64,000 bases of DNA from Roseihalotalea indica (GTDB lineage Bacteria > Bacteroidota > Bacteroidia > Cytophagales > Cyclobacteriaceae). Position 1 is the stretch's first letter. The number at the start of each line of letters is the position of its first letter. A program made the translations under genes and the position numbers. Under the pieces are notes generated by a model, which was given only the letters and a program-made list of their open reading frames with translations, was not told the origin of the DNA and made no database searches. The DNA lies in NCBI RefSeq assembly GCF_022458895.1, contig NZ_JAINFL010000006.1, positions 487,105 to 551,104 of the forward strand, read 5' to 3'. Of this stretch, positions 27,011 through 35,622 are shown piece by piece.

Positions 27011-27907
27011 ATGAAAACAAAGCAGAAATTTATGAGTACATCCTCCAAAAACGTTGATCAGACCACCGATAGTCAGATCACTGACGGTCAGACCGCAGAA
27101 CGAAAAAAAACAATTGAGAGCTATGACATTGCTAATTCGTACGAAACAATGCATCTGGCTCAGGATTTGGCTCGGTTTATCAAAGAGAATAAACTTTTCC
27201 ATCATATTCAGGGCAAAGCCTACGTTAATGTAGAAGGGTGGCAGTATGCCGGTGCCCGTTTAGGCATTTTACCCGTGATTGATGATCTGACGAATGTAAG
27301 CCTGAACGAAGCTGAAATTAAGTATCAGGCTAAAGTTCGATTGCTTAATCTGAAGACGCAACAAACTGTGGGTTCAGGGTTTGCCATCTGCAGTAATCGC
27401 GAGAACGGAAAGCGTAATTATCAGGAGTTTGCCATTGCCTCTATGGCCCAGACGCGGGCTATTGGTAAAGCGTATCGGAATATTCTGGCATGGATTATCC
27501 GGGCGGCAGGATACGAACCTACCCCGGCCGAGGAGATGGACTATATGACGGAATCAGTACCTGAGAAATCGAAGCCAGCCCGAAAAGCTTCTTCTACAGC
27601 AAATGATACCAAAAAAGTGAAAAATTCTGAAGTTGAAAATGTGGAAAATGGTGGCACTAAGACAGATAACTCAGAAAAAAACGAAGAAGTTGTTAAAAAA
27701 ATGGCAACCGTGAAACAGAAAACCGAGTTATTATTGTTACTAAATAACAAAGCTATCACGAACGAAGAAAAAAATAAAATGATAGAGGGAATTAACAGTA
27801 TGGATACCGTGCGAGCCTCTAAAGCTATTCAAAAAATAAAGAAAGTTATTGAAGACCGTGAGTCGGATCGTCAGGCAAAGGCGAATATCGAATCTCACGC
27901 AGCATAG
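27011..27907 (+). CDS. Phage recombination-protein-like (ERF/single-strand annealing?) protein
   Basis: 298 residues, no signal peptide. The core (about 55-180) reads GKAYVNVEGWQYAGARLG, then an antiparallel-like strand set ending FAICSNRENGKRNYQEFA, and SMAQTRAIGKAYRNIL followed by GYEPTPAEEM. I associate this 'veGW..lG...g..P... SMAQTRA..KA.R......GYe.TPAEEM' pattern with uncharacterised phage and actinobacterial proteins found among recombination genes; assignment to a named superfamily needs a profile search. The C-terminal third is a charged, low-complexity linker (180-235) and a helical tail. It diverges from the RecD-like helicase across a 212-base AT-rich gap and has its own terminator. 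Confidence 0.5.
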   Translation: MKTKQKFMSTSSKNVDQTTDSQITDGQTAERKKTIESYDIANSYETMHLAQDLARFIKENKLFHHIQGKAYVNVEGWQYAGARLGILPVIDDLTNVSLNEAEIKYQAKVRLLNLKTQQTVGSGFAICSNRENGKRNYQEFAIASMAQTRAIGKAYRNILAWIIRAAGYEPTPAEEMDYMTESVPEKSKPARKASSTANDTKKVKNSEVENVENGGTKTDNSEKNEEVVKKMATVKQKTELLLLLNNKAITNEEKNKMIEGINSMDTVRASKAIQKIKKVIEDRESDRQAKANIESHAA

Positions 27908-27930
27908 TTTGGTTTGGTTAGTTTAGTAGG

Positions 27931-27964
27931 AAAACCTGGGAATCTTATTCTCAGGTTTTTTTTA
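27931..27964 (+). terminator. Intrinsic terminator
   Basis: AAAACCTG / CAGGTTTT outer stem with inner GAAT / ATTC, closed by a 3-base loop, then a T-run. Directly after the ERF-like gene. Confidence 0.88.
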
Positions 27965-28008
27965 TGAGTCAGCCGCTATTATTCTGATTTTTTTAATAAG
28001 ATATCAGT

Positions 28009-28044
28009 CAGCAGGAGGCTGGTCGCCTGTACCGCCTCCTGCTG
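28009..28044. repeat. Intergenic inverted repeat, REP-like (copy A)
   Basis: CAGCAGGAGGC / GCCTCCTGCTG, 11 bp perfect, 14-base loop, no T-run. The outer flanks (CAGTC... and ...GGCTGCC) and the GCAGGAGG/CCTCCTG core recur at 33789-33836, suggesting an interspersed repeat rather than a terminator. Confidence 0.55.
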
Positions 28045-28139
28045 GCTGCCTCCGGTAACACTTTCTGGCTTCCTTAACCGTTCTCCATCAACCCTTCATT
28101 CACGGTGCCGGCACTTCAAATATTTTCTAAAATTTTAGG

Positions 28140-28147
28140 TATGTTTG
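28140..28147 (+). promoter_or_regulatory. Possible -7 box of the OPT transporter gene
   Basis: TATGTTTG fits TAnnTTTG, 28 bases before the ATG. No -33 match seen. Confidence 0.35.
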
Positions 28148-28175
28148 TTAGAAACCCAACCAAACCTTAGCATCC

Positions 28176-30179
28176 ATGATAGAGGAAAAACCCTTGGCAG
28201 AGAACAATGAAGACGAGGAAAGACCTTATATCAGCCCGGAAACGAGTTTACCGGAACTTACCTTAAAAGCAATTCTGCTTGGGGCAACACTATCGGTAAT
28301 CCTTTCGGCTGCCAATGCGTATTTTGGCTTGTTTGCCGGCCTTACCGTCTCGGCTTCAATTCCAGCAGCCGTTATTTCTATGGCTATTTTACGCCTTTTC
28401 AAAAACTCTAACATTCTGGAAAACAACCTGGTGCAAACTGCAGCTTCGGCGGGTGAATCACTGGCAGCAGGGGTGATCTTCACTATTCCAGCACTGGTCA
28501 TTATGGGCTATTGGTCGGAATTTAACTACTGGGAAACTACGCTAATTGCACTAACTGGCGGGATACTCGGTATTTTATTTACCATCCCTCTTCGTAATGC
28601 GCTGATTGTAAAAGAGAAACTAAAATTTCCGGAAGGACTGGCAACTGCCGAGGTGCTCAAAACCGGTGAAGGAGGTGGTAAATCCGTTAAATACCTGATT
28701 TGGGGCGGCTTGGTTGGTGGCTTGTTTAAAATCTGCGAAGCAGTGCTGAACGTGTGGCACGCTACCTTTGAAAAAGCAGCACTTCTTAACCAAAAAGTAT
28801 ATCTCTACTTCGGAATGAACTTATCGCCAGCCCTGGTGGCAGTAGGGTACATTGTGGGGTTGAACATTGCATTTCTGGTATTTCTCGGTGGTGCTATTAG
28901 CTGGTACGTGGCTATTCCAGCCTATATTGCCACCGTAGGCCCTCCCGAAGGAATTACCGACCCCGAGACCATGGGGATTGCAATTTGGAGTGGCCAAATT
29001 CGCTACCTGGGTGTTGGAGCCATGGTTGTAGGAGGCCTTTGGGCATTAATTAGTTTACGCACATCATTAGCTACCGCTTTACAATCAGGGGTTGAAGCGT
29101 TTCGGGCCGGTGCCGATCAGCTAAAAAACCAATTACGTACCGAAATGGACACGCCCATGTCGTGGGTGCTAATTGGTATCGGGGTGTTGGTTGTGCCGGT
29201 TTTCATCATTTATCTGCGGGAAATCCATGATGTAGCCATCACCGCATTAATGGCAGTGATTATGGTAATTGCTGGTTTTCTGTTTTCGGCAGTGGCGGGT
29301 TATATGGCTGGGTTGGTTGGTAGTTCAAACAACCCGATTTCCGGTGTAACCATTGCCACAATTCTGTCATCTGCCCTGTTGCTGGCGGCATTGATGGGAA
29401 CGGCTGACCCCGGGCGAGGTGCGGCGGCGGCTATCTTAATCGGTGCTGTTGTTTGCTGCGCTGCCGCCATAGCGGGTGATAACATGCAGGATTTAAAAGC
29501 AGGCTATATTTTGGGGGCAACCCCTTATAAACAACAAATTATGCAGGTAGTAGGAGTAGCCGCCGGAGCTTTTGCCATTGCTCCTGTGCTCAATTACCTG
29601 CTTATTGGGTATGGTTTAGGAGCACCAACCGATGCTCAACCCAATGCCCTGGCAGCCCCTCAGGCAACCTTGATGCAAAGCGTAGCCGTGGGTATTTTCG
29701 GGGGAGGGCTACCTTGGAATATGGTGATGATAGGAGCTGGTATTGCCGTGGTAATCATTGCCTTAGATGTTTATCTGGAGCGGCAAGGCAGTTCGTTCCG
29801 TATGCCCGTACTTGCCGTGGCGGTTGGCCTGTATCTTCCTTTAGAATTAGATACTTCCATCTTTATTGGAGGGTTACTTGCCTGGGTTATATCCCGATAC
29901 CTGAAAAAACAACGTAGCACTCAAGATGAAGCCCATCACCACGCGGCCAGTGATTCCGCCAGTAAAGCAGGCTTATTATTAGCCTCCGGGTTAATTACCG
30001 GCGAAGCACTTATGGGCATTATGATTGCAATCGGCATTGTGGTGAGTGATCTTGGGCAGCTTCAACTGTTTGAAAATCCACCCGGTGGAAGCTATACCGG
30101 TTTACTGATTATTACGGTAGTCATCTTAGGAATATACCGTATTGTGACGAGGGTATATAAAAAATATAGAAAAGAGTAA
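28176..30179 (+). CDS. OPT family oligopeptide transporter
   Basis: 667 residues with about 15 membrane segments. The N-terminal EERPYISPETSLPELTLKAILLGATLSVILSAANAYFGLFAG pattern, including ANAYFGLFAGLTVSASIPAAV, and the later GATPYKQQIMQVVGV and NPISGVTIATIL segments are hallmarks of the prokaryotic OPT family, which imports small peptides with protons. There are two charged cytoplasmic ends. It is transcribed alone, with about 270 bases of non-coding DNA on either side. Confidence 0.93.
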   Translation: MIEEKPLAENNEDEERPYISPETSLPELTLKAILLGATLSVILSAANAYFGLFAGLTVSASIPAAVISMAILRLFKNSNILENNLVQTAASAGESLAAGVIFTIPALVIMGYWSEFNYWETTLIALTGGILGILFTIPLRNALIVKEKLKFPEGLATAEVLKTGEGGGKSVKYLIWGGLVGGLFKICEAVLNVWHATFEKAALLNQKVYLYFGMNLSPALVAVGYIVGLNIAFLVFLGGAISWYVAIPAYIATVGPPEGITDPETMGIAIWSGQIRYLGVGAMVVGGLWALISLRTSLATALQSGVEAFRAGADQLKNQLRTEMDTPMSWVLIGIGVLVVPVFIIYLREIHDVAITALMAVIMVIAGFLFSAVAGYMAGLVGSSNNPISGVTIATILSSALLLAALMGTADPGRGAAAAILIGAVVCCAAAIAGDNMQDLKAGYILGATPYKQQIMQVVGVAAGAFAIAPVLNYLLIGYGLGAPTDAQPNALAAPQATLMQSVAVGIFGGGLPWNMVMIGAGIAVVIIALDVYLERQGSSFRMPVLAVAVGLYLPLELDTSIFIGGLLAWVISRYLKKQRSTQDEAHHHAASDSASKAGLLLASGLITGEALMGIMIAIGIVVSDLGQLQLFENPPGGSYTGLLIITVVILGIYRIVTRVYKKYRKE

Positions 30180-30470
30180 AAGTAATGAAGAGTTAATTGG
30201 AAGTGCTGCCACTCTAGAGTTGGTTCCAATTAGTATAATCTTTCCGGTTCTGAAAAGTACGGAAGCATAGCAAAATTTTGTGTTTTTTTAAGTAATGGAT
30301 GGCTCATTACTTAGGAATTGATTAAAGATCAATAGTATATTGCTCTGAAAAACTGGTTTACAAATGATTACTTTAAACTTCTTAAAAACACAAACGCAAG
30401 ATCTTGAGGTGTTTGCGCGCATTGGAGGTTAGGTAACAATACTTGTTTAATTTGTAATAGATGTACCCCT
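30180..30470. other. Non-coding gap with one inverted repeat
   Basis: About 290 bases. TAATTGGAA (30194-30202) and TTCCAATTA (30224-30232) form a perfect 9-bp inverted repeat shortly after the OPT stop, without a T-run. Otherwise I see only AT-rich sequence; a five-codon ATG frame at 30461 runs through the likely start of the next gene. Confidence 0.45.
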
Positions 30471-31370
30471 TTGCCTGATAAACTGATTCCAAAAGTAAGA
30501 GCATTTGTAGAGGGTAGCTTAAGCAATGCACTGAATCAAACAGTTGTTGTAAAGGCATCCCATGCTATTGGTGGTGGTTGTATTAACCATGCCATGCGCC
30601 TAAAAACGAATGTTGGAGACTTTTTCTTAAAGTGGAATGATCAGGGGCCGGATGATCTTTTTTTGCGAGAGTCTGAGGGATTGAAAACACTACGAAACGT
30701 AGAATCTTGCCTCTGTATCCCAAAAGTAATAGTGGCACGTGCGCCTGAGGACGGGGTGCCGGGAGTTTTAGTAACGGAATTTTTATCTCCGTATGAGGGT
30801 AAACAATCAGATCAGGATGAGTACCTTGGCCGGGGTATTGCCCAGGTGCATGAGGATATCCAGCCCCTATACGGTTTTGACCACGACAACTATTGTGGGT
30901 CTACAATTCAGAACAATGATTGGAACAATGACTGGGTAGACTTTTTTGGTCAACAGCGTATCTGGCATTTGGTGAAACTCATTGAGGCTCGCCGAATTAT
31001 ACGGGGGCAGGAGCATCAGATCTATGAGCAACTGGTGGATAAACTGCCTGAATTAATCGATCATCAACCGAAAGCCTCGCTGAACCACGGAGACCTTTGG
31101 TCGGGTAATTACATGTATTCTCAATATGGCCCGGCATTGATTGATCCGGCCTGTTATTACGCTGACCGAGAATTTGATCTGGCTATGATGGCCATGTTTG
31201 GTGGCTTTTCTGACCGGGTGTGGAGCGCTTATCAGGAATATAGCCCATTACCTGACGGATGGCAGGAGAGGGTATCTTTGTATCAGTTATATCATTACCT
31301 TAATCATTTCTATCTCTTCGGCGGCCATTACGGACAACAGGCTCTGGCCATAGCCAAACAGTATGTATAA
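30471..31370 (+). CDS. Fructosamine/ketosamine-3-kinase family protein
   Basis: 299 residues. Phosphorylates sugar amines (fructosamine or ribulosamine adducts) so that they break down, a protein deglycation repair step. Motifs: GGGCINHAMRL (nucleotide loop), FFLKWN with the conserved lysine, the catalytic loop NHGDLWSGNYM, and IDPACYYADREFDLAMM with the metal-binding Asp. The most likely start is TTG at 30471; no in-frame ATG precedes the conserved N-terminus, and the ATG at 30461 is in another frame and stops after five codons. The stop overlaps the start of the next gene. Confidence 0.9.
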   Translation: MPDKLIPKVRAFVEGSLSNALNQTVVVKASHAIGGGCINHAMRLKTNVGDFFLKWNDQGPDDLFLRESEGLKTLRNVESCLCIPKVIVARAPEDGVPGVLVTEFLSPYEGKQSDQDEYLGRGIAQVHEDIQPLYGFDHDNYCGSTIQNNDWNNDWVDFFGQQRIWHLVKLIEARRIIRGQEHQIYEQLVDKLPELIDHQPKASLNHGDLWSGNYMYSQYGPALIDPACYYADREFDLAMMAMFGGFSDRVWSAYQEYSPLPDGWQERVSLYQLYHYLNHFYLFGGHYGQQALAIAKQYV

Positions 31371-32646
31371 TATGGTTCAATTTACTTACGGAAGTTTTTA
31401 CCGGTTTGGGTTAGCTATAATTTTGCTCGGTAGTTGCCAGCGAGCTACCACCGGTGAAGACGAGGACCGTAACAGTGCTAATGTAGATGATGTGGAGAAA
31501 GTAGAAAACAGTTTTGCTTACGATCTTAATTTTCTGGAGCGTTTTCATCAGGATCTCGTGTTGTTACAAGCACCCGATGGGCTCGGTCAGGCCGTGGTAG
31601 CGCCCGCTTATCAGGGACGGGTGATGACCAGCACTACCGGAGAAATGAACTCACCCGGCTTTGGTTGGATCAACCACGAACTGATTCAGGCTCAGGAAGT
31701 ACAACCTCATTTTAATGCGTATGGTGGGGAAGACCGCTTCTGGCTTGGTCCTGAAGGAGGGCAATACGCCTTATTCTTTCCACCTGAATCGGAATTTACC
31801 TTTGAAAACTGGAAGACGCCGGCCGCCATTGATACTGAGCCATTTGAGCTAATTAGTTCAGACGAGCACTCAGCAACATTCACCCGTGCTATGGAGCTAA
31901 CCAATTACGCGGGCTTCACCTTCCGGTTGCAGGTAGATCGGGCTATCCAAATGTTGCCGAGAGCTGAAGTAGAAAGTCGTTTGAATTTCTCACTGCCCGA
32001 CTCGGTAGATTATGTTGCGTTTGCTTCTGAAAATACAGTGACCAATACCGGAGACAATGCCTGGGAGAAAGAGCGAGGGCTGATTTCTATCTGGATTCTC
32101 GGTATGTTCAATCCCTCTGACCAAACCACCATGGTGGTGCCTTACAATCCGGCATCCGCCTCTTCTGTTCCCATAGTAAACAGCCATTATTTTGGAGAGG
32201 TGCCTGATGAGCGGTTAAAGACTGACGATGAAGTGATATACTTCAAGGGGGACGGGAAATACCGTAGCAAAATTGGTGTGCCCCCCGGGCGAGCCAGGTC
32301 AGTGCTGGGTAGCTACGATGCCGGAAAAAAAACACTTACGCTAGTACACTTTTCTTATGATGCCAATGCGACCAATTACGTAAATTCTATGTGGGAAATA
32401 CAGTCGGAACCCTACGGAGGGGATGTCGTAAATGCTTATAATGATGGCGCAGTAGAGGGAGGTGGTGAGCAATTAGGGCCTTTTTACGAGTTAGAGAGTT
32501 CTTCATGGGCTGCTGAATTACCACCGGGGCAATCGTTAACCCACACGCATACAACGGTGCATCTGGTAGGAGATACCGCCCAGCTTAATATAATCGCTCA
32601 GCAGGTGCTGGGAGTATCGTTAAATCAAATTATATCAGCGTTATAA
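31363..32646 (+). CDS. DUF6786 lipoprotein
   Basis: 427 residues. Signal peptide with lipobox LLGSC (about residue 24). The body contains AYQGRVMTSTTGE, GFGWINHELIQ, HFNAYGGEDRFWLGPEGGQYALFF and FENWKTPAAIDTEPFELIS, the pattern of DUF6786, a Bacteroidetes family resembling sugar-binding beta-sandwich (aldose-epimerase-like) proteins. Function unknown. The ATG at 31363 overlaps the kinase stop; an ATG three codons later (31372) is an equally good start. It lies in a likely operon of fructosamine kinase, DUF6786, PlsC and gatC. Confidence 0.8.
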   Translation: MYNMVQFTYGSFYRFGLAIILLGSCQRATTGEDEDRNSANVDDVEKVENSFAYDLNFLERFHQDLVLLQAPDGLGQAVVAPAYQGRVMTSTTGEMNSPGFGWINHELIQAQEVQPHFNAYGGEDRFWLGPEGGQYALFFPPESEFTFENWKTPAAIDTEPFELISSDEHSATFTRAMELTNYAGFTFRLQVDRAIQMLPRAEVESRLNFSLPDSVDYVAFASENTVTNTGDNAWEKERGLISIWILGMFNPSDQTTMVVPYNPASASSVPIVNSHYFGEVPDERLKTDDEVIYFKGDGKYRSKIGVPPGRARSVLGSYDAGKKTLTLVHFSYDANATNYVNSMWEIQSEPYGGDVVNAYNDGAVEGGGEQLGPFYELESSSWAAELPPGQSLTHTHTTVHLVGDTAQLNIIAQQVLGVSLNQIISAL

Positions 32647-32671
32647 CGCAGGAGAAGAAAGCAATTAAGTT

Positions 32672-33427
32672 ATGGGAAAAGTATGGCTGAGGCTTTACTC
32701 AACGTACGGGCTACTAGTTTTTGGAGGTGTTTTTCTAATCCTTTTTCCCTTATTTAGTCTTGCCCTTCTGAACCGTAAATGGCATCGTTACGCCCTTTTG
32801 CTCAACCAGTTCTGGTCCAGAGCATTCCTGATGGGCATGGGCGTGCCAGCTAAAGTATACGGTAGAGAACATCTAAAGAAGAATCAGACCTATGTGCTGG
32901 CTCCCAATCATTTTTCCCTGTTAGATATTGCAGTAATGGGGTACATACCTAAACCCTTTGTGTTTGTCGGGAAAGTATCATTAGCGAAAATTCCGTTGTT
33001 TGGGTTTATGTTTAAAAAGCTGCACATTACGGTAGATCGCAAAAGCCTGAAAAGCCGGTACCAGGCACTGCAACTAGCCAAACAAGCAGCAGATGAAGGC
33101 AAAAGCCTAGTTATGTACCCCGAGGGGGGGATTCAAAGTGAGCACCCACCTCAACTGGCTCGTTTCAAAAATGGCCCTTTTAAAGTAGCTATTGAAAAAC
33201 AAATTCCGGTGGTGCCTATCACCATTCCATTCAATTTTTTAATTTTGCCCGATGACGATAAACTGCTGATGCGACCCCGTCGTCCCGTCATGATTATTCA
33301 TCCACCGATTGAGACCCGAGGGATGGTAGAAGCGGATGTGAATGCGCTGCGGGAGCAAACGTTTGCCATCATCGAGCAGGAATTACAGAAATACCACCAG
33401 GCAAACCCGATACCTCATGAAAATTGA
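32672..33427 (+). CDS. 1-acyl-sn-glycerol-3-phosphate acyltransferase (PlsC-like)
   Basis: 251 residues. Makes phosphatidic acid from lysophosphatidic acid at the inner membrane. Has an N-terminal membrane segment (about 10-35), the HX4D catalytic box (NHFSLLD), FVGKVSLAKIP, and the glycerol-phosphate site MYPEGG. Length and motif order are normal. Its last 11 bases overlap gatC, which indicates translational coupling with a tRNA-charging gene. Confidence 0.93.
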   Translation: MGKVWLRLYSTYGLLVFGGVFLILFPLFSLALLNRKWHRYALLLNQFWSRAFLMGMGVPAKVYGREHLKKNQTYVLAPNHFSLLDIAVMGYIPKPFVFVGKVSLAKIPLFGFMFKKLHITVDRKSLKSRYQALQLAKQAADEGKSLVMYPEGGIQSEHPPQLARFKNGPFKVAIEKQIPVVPITIPFNFLILPDDDKLLMRPRRPVMIIHPPIETRGMVEADVNALREQTFAIIEQELQKYHQANPIPHEN

Positions 33428-33728
33428 CCGAGAAACCGTAAAGAAAATCGCCCATTTAGCTCGGCTGGAGTATGATCCTAAGTCAGAAGAAGATATGATG
33501 GACAGCATGAGTGAGATTCTAGATTGGGTAGAGAAACTCAACGAAGTGGATACCGAAGGAGTAGAACCTTTGATGCATATGTCGTACGAGTTGAACGTTA
33601 TGCGAGAAGATAAGGTGGGTGGACATCTGGATCGTGAGAAAGCACTCTTGTTAGCGCCAAAGCACGATCAGGAGTTCTTTCGCGTACCAAAAGTATTAGA
33701 TACCGGAAAAAACGGAGCGGAAAGCTAA
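33417..33728 (+). CDS. gatC: Asp/Glu-tRNA amidotransferase subunit C
   Basis: Small subunit of the GatCAB complex that turns Glu-tRNA(Gln) or Asp-tRNA(Asn) into the amidated form. The ATG at 33417 gives 103 residues beginning MKIDRETVKKIAHLARLEYD, the classic GatC N-terminus; the same frame is open upstream but has no homology. VEPLMHMS and REDKV are family motifs, and the tail FFRVPKVLDT is the part that inserts between GatA and GatB. gatA and gatB are not in the window. Confidence 0.95.
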   Translation: MKIDRETVKKIAHLARLEYDPKSEEDMMDSMSEILDWVEKLNEVDTEGVEPLMHMSYELNVMREDKVGGHLDREKALLLAPKHDQEFFRVPKVLDTGKNGAES

Positions 33729-33788
33729 GCTTACATCTTTTATTTCTGGAAGGGTTTATCTGAAAGTGGGGCTTTAACAAATTAGAAG

Positions 33789-33836
33789 CAGTCGGCAGGA
33801 GGTAGCTTAGTGAATAGTTACTGCCTCCTGGCAACC
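33789..33836. repeat. Intergenic inverted repeat, REP-like (copy B)
   Basis: CAGTCGGCAGGAGGTA ... TACTGCCTCCTGGCAACC, imperfect inverted repeat with the same GCAGGAGG/CCTCCTG core and CAGTC flank as 28009-28044. Lies 60 bases after gatC and has no T-run. Confidence 0.5.
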
Positions 33837-33928
33837 GCGTCCCTTTCTCGTAACCAATCCCTGCACTTTTCTGAAAAACCGGGCGCTCCCCTCCAAAATT
33901 GTGTTATTTTTAACCAAAGACTTTTACT

Positions 33929-35596
33929 ATGATTGAAGACCTTTGGTATAAGAATACCGTCATTTACAGCCTAGACCTTGAAACTTTTATGGATGCCAAT
34001 GGTGATGGCGTTGGCGATTTCAAGGGGTTGATGCACAAATTAGACTACTTGCACTCGCTGGGGGTAGGAACCGTCTGGCTGGCCCCATTTCAGCCCACTC
34101 CCAACCGTGACAATGGCTATGATATTTCGGATTATTACGGAGTAGACCCTCGCCATGGCTCAAGTGGCGATTTTGTGGAGTTTATGCATCAGGCGAAAAA
34201 AAGAGGCATCAAAGTCATTATTGATCTGGTCGTGAACCATACTTCTGATGAGCATGCCTGGTTTCAGGCGTCTCGCAGTGATGAAAAATCGCCCTACCAT
34301 GACTGGTACATTTGGTCTAAAGAAAAGCCGTCTGACTGGAACGAAGGAATGGTTTTTCCGGGAGTGCAGGAGGCTACCTGGACGTACGACCGGAAAGCTC
34401 AAAAGTACTTTTACCATCGGTTTTACAAATTTCAACCTGATCTGAATATAGAAAACCCAGAAGTGCGGGAAGAAATTGACCGTATCATGGGGTTTTGGCT
34501 GGAATTAGGCGTGGCGGGCTTCCGGGTAGATGCCGTTCCCTTTATCATAGAGACATCAGAGCCGGGTAAAAAAGAACCCGAAATGATGTTTGATTACGTC
34601 GCCGAAATGCGGCGGTTCTTGCAGTGGCGCCAGGGTGATGCCGTGTTACTAGGTGAGGCCAATGTATTGCCGGAGGTGACAAAAAAGTATTTTGGCAACG
34701 GGGATGGTATTCACATGATGTTCAACTTTTATGTGAACCAGCATCTTTTCTACGCTCTGGCTTCCGGGGATATTGAACCACTAGCTGAGTCACTGAAGGC
34801 GACTAAAGAAATTTTTCCTACGGCCCAATGGGCGGTGTTTTTACGGAATCATGACGAACTGGACCTGGGGCGGTTGACCGAAGAGCAACGGGCCAAGGTA
34901 TTTGAAAAGTTTGGTCCGGAAAAAAACATGCAGTTATACGATCGGGGCATTCGGCGGCGTCTGGCTCCTATGTTAGGCAACCGACCTCAGTTGGAGCTAG
35001 CCTATAGCCTGGTTTTTTCCCTGCCAGGCACTCCGGTCCTTCGCTACGGTGACGAAATCGGGATGGGAGATGATCTGGAATTGAAAGAACGCGAAGCAGT
35101 CCGCACTCCCATGCAATGGAATGATGGACCTCAGGCAGGCTTTTCTTCTTCGGAAAATACCATCCATCCGGTTATTGACAAAGGACCTTACACCTACCAT
35201 AAAGTGAATGTTGAAGCTCAGCGAAGAGACTCTGATTCATTGCTAAACTGGACTTCTACAATGATTCGTCTGAGGAAAGAGTGCCCGGAGATAGGGTGGG
35301 GCGATTGGGCAATTCTAAAAACTGAAGCATCCGATGTATTAGTGATGCGCTACGATTGGCAGGGAAGCACCCTGATCATTCTGCACAACTTCCATGAGAA
35401 GCCCCGCGAAGTGTCATTAAAATTGAACGATGATGATAAGAGTCAGACATTGATCAATTTGCTGGAAGATGAGAAAAATGAAGTGGCTGAAGATGGTACC
35501 TATCACATTCTGATGGAGGCATTTGGTTACTGCTGGTACCGGTTAGGAGCACCCAGTCCGTTGTTTCCCAGCCCAACAGCCAAACAAAAAAGCTGA
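33929..35596 (+). CDS. GH13 alpha-amylase family enzyme (trehalose-synthase-like)
   Basis: 555 residues, no signal peptide, so cytosolic. Starts with YKNTVIYSLDLETFMDANGDGVGDF, as in trehalose synthase/maltose glucosyltransferase. GH13 catalytic residues: nucleophile D201 (GFRVDAVPF), acid/base E243 (LLGEANV), and D309 with the preceding His (RNHDELD); VVNHTSD is region I. The C-terminal beta domain is complete. Sequence favours the trehalose synthase subgroup, but maltogenic or sucrose-active functions cannot be excluded. No glycogen or maltose gene adjoins. The next gene is a decayed uronate-pathway gene. Confidence 0.85.
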   Translation: MIEDLWYKNTVIYSLDLETFMDANGDGVGDFKGLMHKLDYLHSLGVGTVWLAPFQPTPNRDNGYDISDYYGVDPRHGSSGDFVEFMHQAKKRGIKVIIDLVVNHTSDEHAWFQASRSDEKSPYHDWYIWSKEKPSDWNEGMVFPGVQEATWTYDRKAQKYFYHRFYKFQPDLNIENPEVREEIDRIMGFWLELGVAGFRVDAVPFIIETSEPGKKEPEMMFDYVAEMRRFLQWRQGDAVLLGEANVLPEVTKKYFGNGDGIHMMFNFYVNQHLFYALASGDIEPLAESLKATKEIFPTAQWAVFLRNHDELDLGRLTEEQRAKVFEKFGPEKNMQLYDRGIRRRLAPMLGNRPQLELAYSLVFSLPGTPVLRYGDEIGMGDDLELKEREAVRTPMQWNDGPQAGFSSSENTIHPVIDKGPYTYHKVNVEAQRRDSDSLLNWTSTMIRLRKECPEIGWGDWAILKTEASDVLVMRYDWQGSTLIILHNFHEKPREVSLKLNDDDKSQTLINLLEDEKNEVAEDGTYHILMEAFGYCWYRLGAPSPLFPSPTAKQKS

Positions 35597-35622
35597 CTCA
35601 GATAAAATAGTATAACAACCGC

